Positions 1-8,394 of a DNA stretch of 56,499 nucleotides are shown one piece after another (the stretch's first letter is position 1; the number at the start of each line of letters is the position of its first letter). Both the position numbers and the translations under genes were made by a program. The notes under the pieces were generated by a model. That model searched no databases. It was not told where the DNA came from and worked only from the letters and a program-made list of their open reading frames with translations. This stretch comes from Spirosoma fluviale. Its GTDB lineage: Bacteria > Bacteroidota > Bacteroidia > Cytophagales > Cyclobacteriaceae. The DNA lies in the NCBI GenBank assembly GCA_945868725.1, contig CAMBMU010000005.1, positions 1 through 56,499 of the forward strand. Reading direction: 5' to 3'.

Positions 1-942
1 GGCTATGCTTCCCTCACTCAAATAGGGATCATGTTTATTGAGGTTGCTGCAGGCTTGGAACTGTTGGCCTTGGTCCATTTTGCAGGAAATGCGTTCCTGC
101 GAACGTACCAGTTGCTGGTTTCTCCTTCCGTTGTCAGTTACTTGATTCGAGAGCAGTTTTACGGCTTTGTTCCCAAAGAAAAAAAGGAAGGAAGTACCTG
201 GAAAAATCGACTTTACCTTTCAGTCTATGTTTGGAGCCTTAAAGAATGGAACCTGGATCGCGTAATTCAGGGAGTAATATTCAGACCCTTGAAGAAGCTG
301 GGACATCGGCTTGATTTTCTGCGGTACCGTACGCTACTGCTTTACTTTATTCCAAGCTATGCAGTGGGGGTATACTTACTGGTTGAAGGCTACGAACTTC
401 CAACTTGGCTCCATCAACTATTACCAGCAGGATTTGCCTTTCTAGCCTTGCTGATGGTGTTAAAATCATTCACTGAGCGTAGATCCATTCGATTGGCCTG
501 GACGATGTTATGGATGAACCATTTTTGGATGGTTTTAGCCATAGCTGAAAACGAAAATTTTGCACTCACAGAAATTGGAATATACCTCAGTGGCGTGGTG
601 TTCTTTGGAACTCTAGGCTGGGGTTTGATTGGCTGGATGACCCGGCGGCATGGTGACCTCGGCTTGTATGGATACCAAGGCTATGTCAGGCAACATCCAA
701 TGTTTGCATTTCTATTCCTATTGGCGGTGTTAGGACTTATCGGATTTCCGATTTCTCCCACCTTCATTGGGGAAGACTTGCTTTTCAGCCACATCCATGA
801 AGATCAGTTTGTGCTCGCGACTCTAGCAGCCTTGGCCTTTGTGATGGAGGGAGTAGCTGCCATTCGAATCTATGCACGACTCTTTTTTGGGACAGTGCCT
901 GATGGCGCCTTACCTGACTTGCAAACTTCAATACCTAAATAA
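1..942 (+). CDS. NuoL/DabB-like proton-conducting membrane subunit, C-terminal part
   Basis: The reading frame is open to the left edge, so this is the C-terminal part (about 313 codons) of a longer gene; the first ATG at 31 is internal. The opening residues (GYASLTQIGIM) match the conserved SxxQIGxM segment of antiporter-like NADH dehydrogenase subunits (NuoL family). Several hydrophobic segments follow, and residues near the C-terminus (GFPISPTFIGEDLL, counted about 245-258 from the ATG) resemble the NuoL G-P-x-xx-F-x-x-(E/K) region. A SulP transporter follows 56 bp downstream on the same strand. NuoL homologues beside bicarbonate-related genes are often DabB, which couples proton flow to CO2 hydration by DabA. 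DabA would have to lie outside the window, so a complex I or Mrp-like role cannot be excluded. Confidence 0.75.
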   Translation, partial: GYASLTQIGIMFIEVAAGLELLALVHFAGNAFLRTYQLLVSPSVVSYLIREQFYGFVPKEKKEGSTWKNRLYLSVYVWSLKEWNLDRVIQGVIFRPLKKLGHRLDFLRYRTLLLYFIPSYAVGVYLLVEGYELPTWLHQLLPAGFAFLALLMVLKSFTERRSIRLAWTMLWMNHFWMVLAIAENENFALTEIGIYLSGVVFFGTLGWGLIGWMTRRHGDLGLYGYQGYVRQHPMFAFLFLLAVLGLIGFPISPTFIGEDLLFSHIHEDQFVLATLAALAFVMEGVAAIRIYARLFFGTVPDGALPDLQTSIPK

Positions 943-998
943 TTAACTTAATACTTCAATTCTAGACTTTAAATGGGGGCAAAAGCCCTTCAAAATAG

Positions 999-2591
999 AT
1001 GAAAACAACAACAAAAATACAAACGCCCAAAGATGGTTGGGCCGGTTTAAAAGAAAATTTCACTGCCGATGCAACGGCCGGTTTTGTGGTATTCTTATTG
1101 GCTATGCCCCTCAGTTTAGGGATTGCAAAAGCTTCGGATTTCCCGCCAATTATGGGTTTGGTCACCGCCATCATTGGTGGGATTTTAGTCTCTGTGATTT
1201 CTGGTTCACGCTTGACGATCAAAGGTCCTGCTGCAGGCCTGATTGTGGTGGTGGCTGGGGCAATAGCTGCTTTTGGAGGAGGGGAGATGGGTTGGAAACT
1301 TGCTTTAGGGGCAATGGTAGTAGCAGGCTTAGTTCAGGTGCTATTTGGTCTCTTTAAGTTCGGGAAGCTAGTGGATGTATTCCCCCTTTCTGCCATTCAT
1401 GGTATGCTGGCAGCCATAGGGATTATCATCATTGTCAAGCAAATTCCGGTGTTTTTGGATGTGAATCCAGAGCTCTACAAAGGAATGAGTACAGTGGCTA
1501 TGATCACTTCTATTCCAACCTTTTTTGCCAATTTTGACCCTAGAGCAACTTTAATTGGTGCGTATAGTCTAGCGATTATGTTGGGCTGGCCCTACTTGAA
1601 AAACTTTACTTTAGGTAAAATTCCTGCACCGCTGATGGTGTTGATTGTGGCCATTCCTTCGGAGTTGGCCATGGATTTTGCGCATACAGAACCTCCTTAT
1701 GCCTTACTTCATATTGGTAATTTGATGGACAGCATTTCTTTTAACGCTGATTTTTCAGGTGTATTTCAAACTGGAGTATTCATCAAGTATGTCATTATGT
1801 TTGCTCTAGTGGGATCACTTGAGTCCTTGTTGACTGTAAAGGCCATTGACCTTGCAGATCCTTACCGAAGAAAGTCGAACACCAATAAGGACTTGATTGC
1901 GGTAGGTATAGGCAATACGTTTAGTGCTTTTTTGGGAGGTCTTCCGATGATTTCAGAAGTAGCTAGAAGTTCTGCGAATGTCAGTCAAGGAGCTAAAACC
2001 CGTTGGGCAAATTTCTTCCATGGGATTTTCTTACTCGTATTTGTACTTGTGGCCACACCAGTCATTGAAATGATACCGAATGCAGCCCTTGCGGCCATGC
2101 TTATTTCTGTGGGTATAAAATTGGCTCACCCCAAGGAATTCATCCATACCTTCCAAATAGGGAAGGAGCAGTTGGCTATTTTCTTGGTCACCATCTTTTT
2201 TACCCTAGTCGAGGATTTGCTCATCGGGATAGCGGCAGGTGTAGTGTTGAAAATGATCTTGCATCTCGCCAAAGGAACCCCCATTTCCTCCTTTTTCAAG
2301 GCTCCTACTGTGGTTTCTTTCAACAACAATCAATATCTTGTTGAAATCGATAAGGCAGCAATTTTCTCCAATTATTTAGGGATTAAACGAAAATTGGAAG
2401 AGATTCCGGCAGGCTTTAACCTGACCATTGATTTGAAAAATACCAAGCTCGTAGACCACTCGGTGATGGAAAATTTGCATCGCTTTCAGGAGGATTACGA
2501 GGAAAATGGAGGAACGGTACAAATCATTGGATTGGATAATCATATCCCTGAATCAGCTCACGCGCTGGCCGCTCGGAAAGCAACTTCCTGA
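999..2591 (+). CDS. SulP family inorganic anion transporter with STAS domain
   Basis: 530 residues, typical SulP length. The N-terminal two thirds are hydrophobic with the SulP signature region near residues 25-75 (TAGFVVFLLAMPLSLGIAKA, then the glycine-rich ISGSRLTIKGPAAGL). The C-terminal about 100 residues (from roughly 430) form a STAS-type domain with the LTIDLKNTKLVDHSVMENL stretch. Members of this family move bicarbonate, sulfate or other anions across the inner membrane, usually with sodium or protons. Its position right after a NuoL/DabB-like gene favours bicarbonate uptake; this is inference from context. The start is the first ATG, 56 bp after the preceding stop, so the two genes are probably co-transcribed. 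Confidence 0.88.
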   Translation: MKTTTKIQTPKDGWAGLKENFTADATAGFVVFLLAMPLSLGIAKASDFPPIMGLVTAIIGGILVSVISGSRLTIKGPAAGLIVVVAGAIAAFGGGEMGWKLALGAMVVAGLVQVLFGLFKFGKLVDVFPLSAIHGMLAAIGIIIIVKQIPVFLDVNPELYKGMSTVAMITSIPTFFANFDPRATLIGAYSLAIMLGWPYLKNFTLGKIPAPLMVLIVAIPSELAMDFAHTEPPYALLHIGNLMDSISFNADFSGVFQTGVFIKYVIMFALVGSLESLLTVKAIDLADPYRRKSNTNKDLIAVGIGNTFSAFLGGLPMISEVARSSANVSQGAKTRWANFFHGIFLLVFVLVATPVIEMIPNAALAAMLISVGIKLAHPKEFIHTFQIGKEQLAIFLVTIFFTLVEDLLIGIAAGVVLKMILHLAKGTPISSFFKAPTVVSFNNNQYLVEIDKAAIFSNYLGIKRKLEEIPAGFNLTIDLKNTKLVDHSVMENLHRFQEDYEENGGTVQIIGLDNHIPESAHALAARKATS

Positions 2592-2620
2592 GCTGATTTG
2601 CTAAAAGCAAAACCCCATCG

Positions 2621-2681
2621 AAGCAGGAGAGAATAGAATCAATTCCTTGGTTTGGAATAGTTTCTATTCTCCTCCATGCTT
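2621..2681. terminator. Long imperfect stem-loop after the SulP gene
   Basis: The arm AAGCAGGAGAGAATAGAA (2621-2638) is largely complementary to TTCTATTCTCCTCCATGCTT (2662-2681), and an inner ATTCC/GGAAT pair extends the helix. It lies 30 bp after the SulP stop and 28 bp before the DUF2490 gene. There is no strong T-run, so it may be a weak terminator, a processing site or an mRNA 3' stabiliser. Confidence 0.4.
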
Positions 2682-2708
2682 TAGACTCAATCCTAACATC
2701 CAAGAAAA

Positions 2709-3491
2709 ATGACTTGTAAACATTATCTGCTCGCGGTGATCTTATTTTTCTTCCTAGCTCCGCCGCCTTCTTTTGGCCAAAACAATCGACTAAACACGAC
2801 CAACCAAATTGGCTGGTACACCTATTTTGGAACCTTCAAGCTCTCCAATAAGGTGGGGCTTCATACGGAATATCAATTTCGTAGAAACGAGGTAATCAGC
2901 TATTGGCAGCAAAGTTTGCTGCGAATTGGATTGAACTACACGCTACATCCAGCTGTCCAAGTGAGGGTCGGTTACGGTTGGATTGAGACTTTTCCTTACG
3001 GGGAATACCCCTTAAATGGGTTTGGGAAGCAATTTACCGAACACCGGATTTTCCAGATGGCACAACTTTCCCAAAAAGTGGGGAAGGTGGACTTTTCTCA
3101 TCGATTTATGCTGGAGCAGCGCTTTGTAGGAAAATATGCTTCGGCCAATTCGACGCGTGAAGAGAAGTTTCCTTTGCTTCACCGAATGCGGTACATGGTG
3201 CGGATGCAGGTTCCCTTAAAAGGTACCGAGATCAAGGACAAAACTCCCTATTTGGCTGTGTACGATGAAGTGTTTGTAGGCTTTGGAAAAAATGTGAATG
3301 CCAATGTCTTTGATCAAAACCGGATTGGCGTTTTACTTGGCTACCGTTTCAACAAAACGATCCGCTTGGAAGGAGGCTATCTCAACCAGACCCTACAGTA
3401 CGGAAGGTTGATCAATGGAAAAAATGGGTTTCAACACAACAATGGGTTAATTATCAACTCAAATTTTACGCTGGATTGGACGAAAAAGTAG
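2709..3491 (+). CDS. DUF2490 family outer-membrane beta-barrel protein
   Basis: 260 residues with a Sec signal peptide (hydrophobic LLAVILFFFLAPPPSFG, cleavage near residue 23). The mature part has alternating aromatic strands (WYTYFGTF, GLHTEYQFRRNE, YTLHPAVQVRVGYGW) and the conserved EHRIFQ / HRFMLEQRF segments that mark DUF2490. The family is uncharacterised and predicted to be a small outer-membrane barrel. It ends in an aromatic/polar strand (NSNFTLDWTKK) as expected for a barrel. It follows the SulP gene by 117 bp with a stem-loop between, so it may be a separate unit. Substrate unknown. Confidence 0.8.
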   Translation: MTCKHYLLAVILFFFLAPPPSFGQNNRLNTTNQIGWYTYFGTFKLSNKVGLHTEYQFRRNEVISYWQQSLLRIGLNYTLHPAVQVRVGYGWIETFPYGEYPLNGFGKQFTEHRIFQMAQLSQKVGKVDFSHRFMLEQRFVGKYASANSTREEKFPLLHRMRYMVRMQVPLKGTEIKDKTPYLAVYDEVFVGFGKNVNANVFDQNRIGVLLGYRFNKTIRLEGGYLNQTLQYGRLINGKNGFQHNNGLIINSNFTLDWTKK

Positions 3492-3536
3492 TTGTGAGGT
3501 CAACCTATTGCAGCGGGTTTACCTACCGGTTTTGTT

Positions 3537-3864
3537 CAACCCGCCTTGGCGGGTTGGGATTCCTTATCCTCGGGTTTACCTACCTTCCCCAGGTTTCTCC
3601 TGGGGTTATTCAAGGTTTGATCCGCCGCGGCGGATCGCATGGAAAGGTAGAATTTAGAACGCTTCCCAAAAGCGTTAATTTCAATTTTGCTTATGGAGGA
3701 CCCGCTCGGCGGGTCCAACTTATGAATAACCATGGGTTTGCCCGCCGCGGTGGGTGCAACCCATGGAATAAGAGTAGAATGATGTTCAGCAGGACCCGCA
3801 ATAGCGGGTCCAACTATGAATCGCCATGGGTTTACCCGCCGCAGCACGTGACCCGCCTCGGCGG
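3537..3864. repeat. Cluster of GC-rich palindromes (REP-like, family A)
   Basis: The 541-bp gap between DUF2490 and the Rieske gene holds at least seven inverted repeats sharing a CCCGCC...GGCGGG core: 3537-3556 (9-bp arms, 2-nt spacer), 3587-3605 (CCCCAGG/CCTGGGG), 3619-3636 (a perfect 18-bp palindrome), 3698-3716, 3730-3766 (outer arms CCATGGGTT/AACCCATGG), 3792-3811 and 3853-3864. The flanks are AT-rich. I see no credible gene here: open frames on both strands are low-complexity and made of the repeats. Comparable units recur at 8516-8628 and inside the repeats near 7.9, 8.7, 8.8 and 9.4 kb. Confidence 0.85.
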
Positions 3865-4032
3865 AAAAAGAATAGGTCCAACATAAAAATTCCATTAGTT
3901 AACCAATTCACCCACAAATCCGTTATGAAGTAGGGATTATCGAAGAAATTGATTTTAATCCAATCTTAAGAATCCACTAAGGAGGGAATAAGATGTATGT
4001 ATGAAATTTGTATTCTATAAACAACGCAAGCC

Positions 4033-4488
4033 ATGAACGAAAAAATGAACCGTATGGAGTTTCTCAAGAGCCTAGGGCTAAAGGGAGCTTCTCTGTTTGC
4101 TGTCTACTGTGCTGCCTCAGGGCTAAGTAGCTGCGTCAACGAAAGTATGGACCCAACTATACCCCCTACCGATGGTGGTGTGACGGGCAATGTATTGTCT
4201 CTGGATCTTACCACTGCGGCCTACTCTAAACTCAATACAGCGGGCAATTATGTGATTGTAAGTGGAATCGTTATTGCAAGAGTAAATGCTACCACATTTG
4301 CTGCTGTAACCCAGGTATGTTCCCACGAAGGCCAGCGGAAAGTAGTGTATAACGCTGGTGAATTTTTCTGTCCAGCACATGATGCCAGATTTAATACGGC
4401 GGGTAAGGGTCTCAACGCTAACGGTTCACGTGGACTAAAAACCTACGTATGTTTACTTGAAGGAAACATTCTAAAAGTAACCCTATGA
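4033..4488 (+). CDS. Rieske [2Fe-2S] lipoprotein
   Basis: 151 residues. The N-terminus (MEFLKSLGLKGASLFAVYC...) is a signal with a lipobox ending in Cys34 (LSSC), predicting a membrane-anchored periplasmic lipoprotein. The C-terminal Rieske fold carries Cys96-x-His98 and Cys113-x2-His116, the four ligands of a 2Fe-2S cluster. The two extra cysteines that form the disulfide in cytochrome bc1-type Rieske proteins are absent (CSHEGQ, CPAHDA), so this is not a canonical bc1 subunit. The stop overlaps the next start by 4 nt (ATGA), coupling it to a DUF5777 barrel and a YceI protein. Likely role: single-electron carrier in the periplasm; the partner is unknown. Confidence 0.85.
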   Translation: MNEKMNRMEFLKSLGLKGASLFAVYCAASGLSSCVNESMDPTIPPTDGGVTGNVLSLDLTTAAYSKLNTAGNYVIVSGIVIARVNATTFAAVTQVCSHEGQRKVVYNAGEFFCPAHDARFNTAGKGLNANGSRGLKTYVCLLEGNILKVTL

Positions 4489-5480
4489 TCGGGGCATTCC
4501 ATTCCCAGCGCTGGCTTCCTGCGGGTTTTCTTTTTCTCTTTCTGTTCCTTGGAACCAGCGCTTGGAAGGGTGCAGCGGCACAGGATGACTTGCTTAGTAT
4601 GCTCGATGAAGAGCAATCCAAAGAGCCTACCTACACGATAGCGACATTTAAAGCTTCCCGCCTCATCAATGGGCAGACCATCGAAACCATCTCCAAAAAC
4701 CACCTCAATTTTTGGATCTCTCACCGCTTTGGTGCCGTAAACTCTGGGTTTATCGCCAATTTCTTTGGACTTGACGAAGCCAAAATTCGCCTAGGGGTAG
4801 AATATGGCCTGACGGATAGGTGGCTTGTGGGGGCGGGGAGGAGCTCCTTAGAAAAGACCTACGACCTATACACCAAATACAAGGTGCTGCGCCAGTCCAA
4901 TAAAATGCCTGTCACGGTCACTGCAATGGCTGGCTGGGGGATCAATACCATGCCTACCGGCTATGTGATGGAATCCGGATCTACCATGAAGTTTGACAAC
5001 AACATCGAGCGCTATTCCTACTGGAGTCAGGTGTTGATAGCGCGCAAGTTTACTGAAAAACTTTCCCTGCAGCTTATGCCAACGCTCATTCACGTGAATA
5101 AGGTGGAGGACCCCAGCATCCCCAACCAGCTCTTTGCACTCGGTGCAGGAGGTCGATACAAACTTAGCCAGCGGGTTACCCTCTCAGCAGAGTACTACTA
5201 CAGCCTCCGTGAGATTGAAGAAGGAGATGAAGAAGATGACGATGACTACGAAGCCAATGGAGCATTCCCCTATCCTTACCGCAATGCACTCTCTTTTGGT
5301 GTAGACATTGAAACCGGTGGGCACGTATTTCAATTTCACCTCACCAATGCTCGAGGCATGGTAGAAAAGCAATTTATAGGCCAGAACGTAGGGTCTTGGG
5401 GTAAAGGAGACATCTTTTACGGATTTAATATCGCACGAACCTTCAGTTTTGACAAATCCGCTAGAAATACACACAAATGA
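4485..5480 (+). CDS. DUF5777 family beta-barrel protein
   Basis: 331 residues with an N-terminal hydrophobic signal (GFLFLFLFLGTSAWKGAAA, cleavage near residue 33). The mature chain has barrel-like strands and the family's typical segments (TFKASRLINGQTIETI, HLNFWISHRFG, RLGVEYGLTDRWLVGAGRSS, GQNVGSWGKGDIFYGFNIARTF). An unusually acidic run at about residues 245-256 (EEGDEEDDDDYE) probably sits in an extracellular or periplasmic loop. It overlaps the Rieske gene upstream and the yceI-type gene downstream by 4 nt each, so all three should be made together. Function unknown; an outer-membrane location is inferred. Confidence 0.82.
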   Translation: MIGAFHSQRWLPAGFLFLFLFLGTSAWKGAAAQDDLLSMLDEEQSKEPTYTIATFKASRLINGQTIETISKNHLNFWISHRFGAVNSGFIANFFGLDEAKIRLGVEYGLTDRWLVGAGRSSLEKTYDLYTKYKVLRQSNKMPVTVTAMAGWGINTMPTGYVMESGSTMKFDNNIERYSYWSQVLIARKFTEKLSLQLMPTLIHVNKVEDPSIPNQLFALGAGGRYKLSQRVTLSAEYYYSLREIEEGDEEDDDDYEANGAFPYPYRNALSFGVDIETGGHVFQFHLTNARGMVEKQFIGQNVGSWGKGDIFYGFNIARTFSFDKSARNTHK

Positions 5481-6022
5481 AAAAATTGATCCTGTTCTTT
5501 TGCTCCTTCCTGATTTTAGGAAGCGGTTTGTCTTTTGGCCAAACCTTGTACAAAACTTCCGTGGGGGAGGTGTCCTTTTTTTCCCAGACCCCTGCGCTCG
5601 ACATTGAAGCCCTTAACAAGAAGGCTGGCGCCATAATTAATGCGAGCACCAGAGACTTGGCGATACAGATGAAAATCACCGATTTTCAGTTTCCCAACAA
5701 GCTGATGCAGGAGCACTTCAATGAGAACTACCTAGAAAGTGAGAAATTTCCTACGGGCAAGTTTGCAGGTAAAATCACGGAAGTGGTAGACCTTAGCAAG
5801 CCGGGAAACTATCCGGTAACTGCTGCCGGCAATCTCACCATCCATGGGGTGACCAAACCTGTTACTGTCAAGGGTTCCATTGTGGCTACAGCTACTGAGC
5901 TCAAGTTAACCTTTGCCTTTACCGTACGCACCGAAGACTACAAAATTGAGGTACCCACCCTAGTATTCAATAAAATCGCAGAGGTAATTGAAATCAGCGG
6001 AAAGCTGAATTTGGTGAAGTAG
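5477..6022 (+). CDS. YceI family periplasmic protein
   Basis: 181 residues with a clear signal peptide (KKLILFFCSFLILGSGLSFG, cleavage before QTLYK). The mature 160 residues match the YceI lipocalin-like beta-barrel: KTSVGEVSFFSQTP, the LMQEHFNENYLESEKFPTGKF region and GNLTIHGVTKPVTVKG. YceI proteins bind polyisoprenoid or other hydrophobic chains in the periplasm. It is the last gene of the Rieske/DUF5777/YceI set (4-nt overlap), which suggests a quinone- or lipid-linked redox role, but that is inference. No obvious terminator lies in the 30 bp before the convergent sulfatase. Confidence 0.9.
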   Translation: MKKLILFFCSFLILGSGLSFGQTLYKTSVGEVSFFSQTPALDIEALNKKAGAIINASTRDLAIQMKITDFQFPNKLMQEHFNENYLESEKFPTGKFAGKITEVVDLSKPGNYPVTAAGNLTIHGVTKPVTVKGSIVATATELKLTFAFTVRTEDYKIEVPTLVFNKIAEVIEISGKLNLVK

Positions 6023-6052
6023 GAGGAACTATTGCTGCTTTAATGGGGTCAA

Positions 6053-7702
6053 TTACTTTACAAGAATTGCTGTTTCACTTGCTTTAAATCCAATTCTGTA
6101 GGTATTCACAAGTATCGTTTCTCCTGGAACGGCAGCGAAGGGCATGGAATAGAGCTTCCAAGGTTCAAGAGTTGATTTTCGATAGCCAATTGAAGCACCT
6201 GGACTGGAAGATTTCAAACTTATTTTTCCTCCTTCATAGGTTGATTCTGCTGGGGAAGTTACTGGTGGGCTATCCTTTCCTCCCCACCAATTGCGAACCA
6301 TGTCCATTTCTACCAATGCACCCAAATCGCCATAGGTGAGAACCCAATCTTCATGAGCTTTCCGAAGCTCTCTTAATTTCTCTTCATAAAGAGGATTTCC
6401 AATCAGATTTTTAAATTCCCAAGGATCAGTTTTGGTATCGTAGAGTTCTTCTGCAGGTTTCGTTAGAGCAAACCAGCGCGCTTGGTTTGCATTGAGTAAT
6501 CCTTTTGAGTTCAACTCTAGCAGATGAATCATCAGTGGATTCTGAAGTCTATAGTTTACATTCTGGTAGTTTGGTTTTTCGGGCATGTAGTTTCGAATGT
6601 ATTTGAATTCCCCATCGGTAACAGCTCTTACCCGATCGTATTCGGAGTCCATACGGTCTCGGGCAGCAAAACTATATTTTCGTGGAGTTGCTGATTTTTG
6701 TTGACCTAAAAATGCTTGCCCTTGCATTGATTCAGGAATGGGTACACCGGCCAAGGAAAGTAAGGTTGGCGCAAAATCTACAAAGCTAATTAACTCATTG
6801 GATTGGCTACCGGCTTCAAGAAATGGAGCTTTTATCAACAGGGGTGCCCTCAAACCTCGATCATAAAGTTCTCGCTTGAAATAGGGCATGCCGTCGCCAT
6901 GATCGGAGAAAAAGAAGATAATTGTATTTTCATATAGCCCATCTTCCTTTAGTTGCGCGACTACCTCACCTACTTGCTTGTCCATCCGCATGGCATTAGT
7001 AATAAAACGTGCCAATACCCTGCGCGTGAGTGAATCGTCTGGATATACTGCTGGTACACTGACTTCTTCTGGGCGAACTAATAGTTCCTCATGTTCCCGC
7101 ATCCAAACTTGGGATTCATGGGTAACCATAAAATTAAAAATGGAGAAAAAGGGCTGTGTGGAATCGGATCTATTTCTGTAATGGGCCTTCGCACTACTTT
7201 CATCCCACATCGTTACAGGACTTTCAAATTGGTAATCTTCTTTTGAGTTGTTGCTGGTGTAATATCCTGCGCTGCGAAGTAGCTCGGGATAGGGCTTCAT
7301 TCCTTCGGGAAGGAGCGTGGAATAACCTTTGAATCCGGGTGGATAGGCATCAAGAGCAACAGCAGAAGCAGCTAAAGTACGCATGTGCATCGCTCCGATG
7401 GAGGTTTGGTATGCTCCAGTGATTAAAGCTGCCCGGCTTGGAGCGCATACTCCCGCGGTGGCAAATACTTGGTTGTATTGAACAGATTCAGCTGCAAGGG
7501 CATTGAGAAAGGGAGTTTTACCTCCTGTGCCGCCATAGGACTCTAGATGCTGAGGGGATAAATCCTCGCATACAATCCATACTATATTTGGAGGGCTTGG
7601 TTGGGCTGTTTGTTGAGCAAAAAGACCTTTTATTGATAAGAAAGGTAAAACTGCGAGGAGGAGAATCTTATAACTAGGATAGGATTGGTTCATGTTTTTC
7701 AC
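6053..7702 (-). CDS. Secreted sulfatase (N-sulfoglucosamine sulfohydrolase-like)
   Basis: 549 residues with a signal peptide (hydrophobic LLLAVLPFLSIKGLFA). The sulfatase active-site motif C-x-P-S-R is at residues 86-90 (CAPSR), whose cysteine would be converted to formylglycine by a maturase; metal-binding acidic residues are in CEDLSP (45-50) and FFFSDHGDGMP. Family-typical RAPLLIKAP and ELYDTKTDPWEFKNL blocks follow. The last about 80 residues (after PPVTSPAESTYEGGKISLKSS) look like a chitobiase/FN3-associated appendage. It resembles heparan N-sulfatase-like enzymes; the true substrate is unknown. It stands alone with no SusCD pair nearby. Confidence 0.88.
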   Translation of the reverse strand: MKNMNQSYPSYKILLLAVLPFLSIKGLFAQQTAQPSPPNIVWIVCEDLSPQHLESYGGTGGKTPFLNALAAESVQYNQVFATAGVCAPSRAALITGAYQTSIGAMHMRTLAASAVALDAYPPGFKGYSTLLPEGMKPYPELLRSAGYYTSNNSKEDYQFESPVTMWDESSAKAHYRNRSDSTQPFFSIFNFMVTHESQVWMREHEELLVRPEEVSVPAVYPDDSLTRRVLARFITNAMRMDKQVGEVVAQLKEDGLYENTIIFFFSDHGDGMPYFKRELYDRGLRAPLLIKAPFLEAGSQSNELISFVDFAPTLLSLAGVPIPESMQGQAFLGQQKSATPRKYSFAARDRMDSEYDRVRAVTDGEFKYIRNYMPEKPNYQNVNYRLQNPLMIHLLELNSKGLLNANQARWFALTKPAEELYDTKTDPWEFKNLIGNPLYEEKLRELRKAHEDWVLTYGDLGALVEMDMVRNWWGGKDSPPVTSPAESTYEGGKISLKSSSPGASIGYRKSTLEPWKLYSMPFAAVPGETILVNTYRIGFKASETAILVK

Positions 7703-7848
7703 TTTTGAAACATTGAACCTTAAGTTATCACTTTTTAGGTTAAATCAATGGTTGAATCAAATCCAATTGAGGGATAGAAACCCTTCTAAATCCTCCTTCA
7801 AGTTTTATGAGAATTTATTTTTTCGTTTTTGATGAACGACTAGTTGAC

Positions 7849-7985
7849 TCGGAATCTCGCGAAGTCGCAAGGCCTGCCTTCCGCGTCTTTCCAGCCGCCG
7901 CGGGTCTTGGCGAGAAATAATATTCCTTGAGTTTTCAAAAAAAGTTAAGTCTCACGCAAAGTCTCAAAGACGCCAAGGGGTTAAT
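7849..7985. repeat. Intergenic repeat family B with nested GC palindrome
   Basis: The 7703-8021 gap holds two pieces of a dispersed repeat whose clean form reads CGCAAAG-(N)-CGCCAAGG ... TTTGCGCCTTGGCGAGA. At 7849-7915 the TCGCGAAGTCGCAAGG...TCTTGGCGAGA copy contains a family A core (GCCGCCGCGGGT, about 7894-7905). At 7951-7985 a copy reads CACGCAAAGTCTCAAAGACG then CCAAGGGG. No gene is visible in this gap. Confidence 0.7.
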
Positions 7986-8021
7986 TCTTCGCTAGAAAAA
8001 GAAGGATAAAATTTAAGCGCC

Positions 8022-8330
8022 TTATTTAAACTCAACTTTAAAGTTTAAGAATCCACCAAGCCCATCTTGGACGATGCGCATCAGCGTGGACAATCGGATG
8101 TCACTAGCATTGTTCTCAATTCGAGAGATATAGTTTTTTGTTGTGCCACATTTTTCGGCCAATTGCTCTTGGGTAAGTCCTTTTTCTTTGCGAAGTTCTT
8201 GAAGCATGACCCCAAGTTTGAATGCCTCAAATTCTTGTTCGTATTTTTCACGTTCCAAACTTCCAGAGGCACCGTATTGGCTGTCTAGGTGATCTGAAAA
8301 TGAGCTGAGTTTATTTTCTTTCTTTTTCAT
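8022..8330 (-). CDS. HigA-type XRE family antitoxin/transcriptional regulator (orphan)
   Basis: 102 residues from the ATG at 8330 ([11 protein letters not shown]); a longer frame from 8369 adds 13 residues that do not look conserved. The helix-turn-helix is at roughly residues 40-95 ([20 protein letters not shown], then [21 protein letters not shown]), and the C-terminus [11 protein letters not shown] is typical of HigA2-like antitoxins. Such genes normally follow a HigB/RelE-like toxin gene. No toxin-like frame precedes or follows it: the adjacent sequence is repeats. An 18-bp near-palindrome 47 bp upstream is a likely autoregulatory operator. It may be a leftover antitoxin or a free-standing regulator. 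Confidence 0.8.
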   Translation of the reverse strand: MKKKENKLSSFSDHLDSQYGASGSLEREKYEQEFEAFKLGVMLQELRKEKGLTQEQLAEKCGTTKNYISRIENNASDIRLSTLMRIVQDGLGGFLNFKVEFK

Positions 8331-8376
8331 TGAGGTGTGAGACTCGGTATTTATTTCTTTAAAGAGCAAGTTTAAA

Positions 8377-8394
8377 GTTGCCTAAATAGGTAAC
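8377..8394 (-). promoter_or_regulatory. Probable operator of the HigA-type gene
   Basis: GTTGCCTA-AA-TAGGTAAC is an 18-bp inverted repeat with one mismatched pair. It lies 47 bp upstream of the antitoxin start. Just downstream on the minus strand is TAAACTTG (about 8366-8373), one base off the Bacteroidota -7 consensus TAnnTTTG. HigA antitoxins repress their own promoter through such palindromes; binding here is inferred. Confidence 0.5.

Noticed and set aside
3476-3895. Open frames of 136 and 119 residues on the two strands of the palindrome cluster
   Set aside because: Their residues derive from the repeats, have no domain, and the palindromes explain the open frames on both strands.
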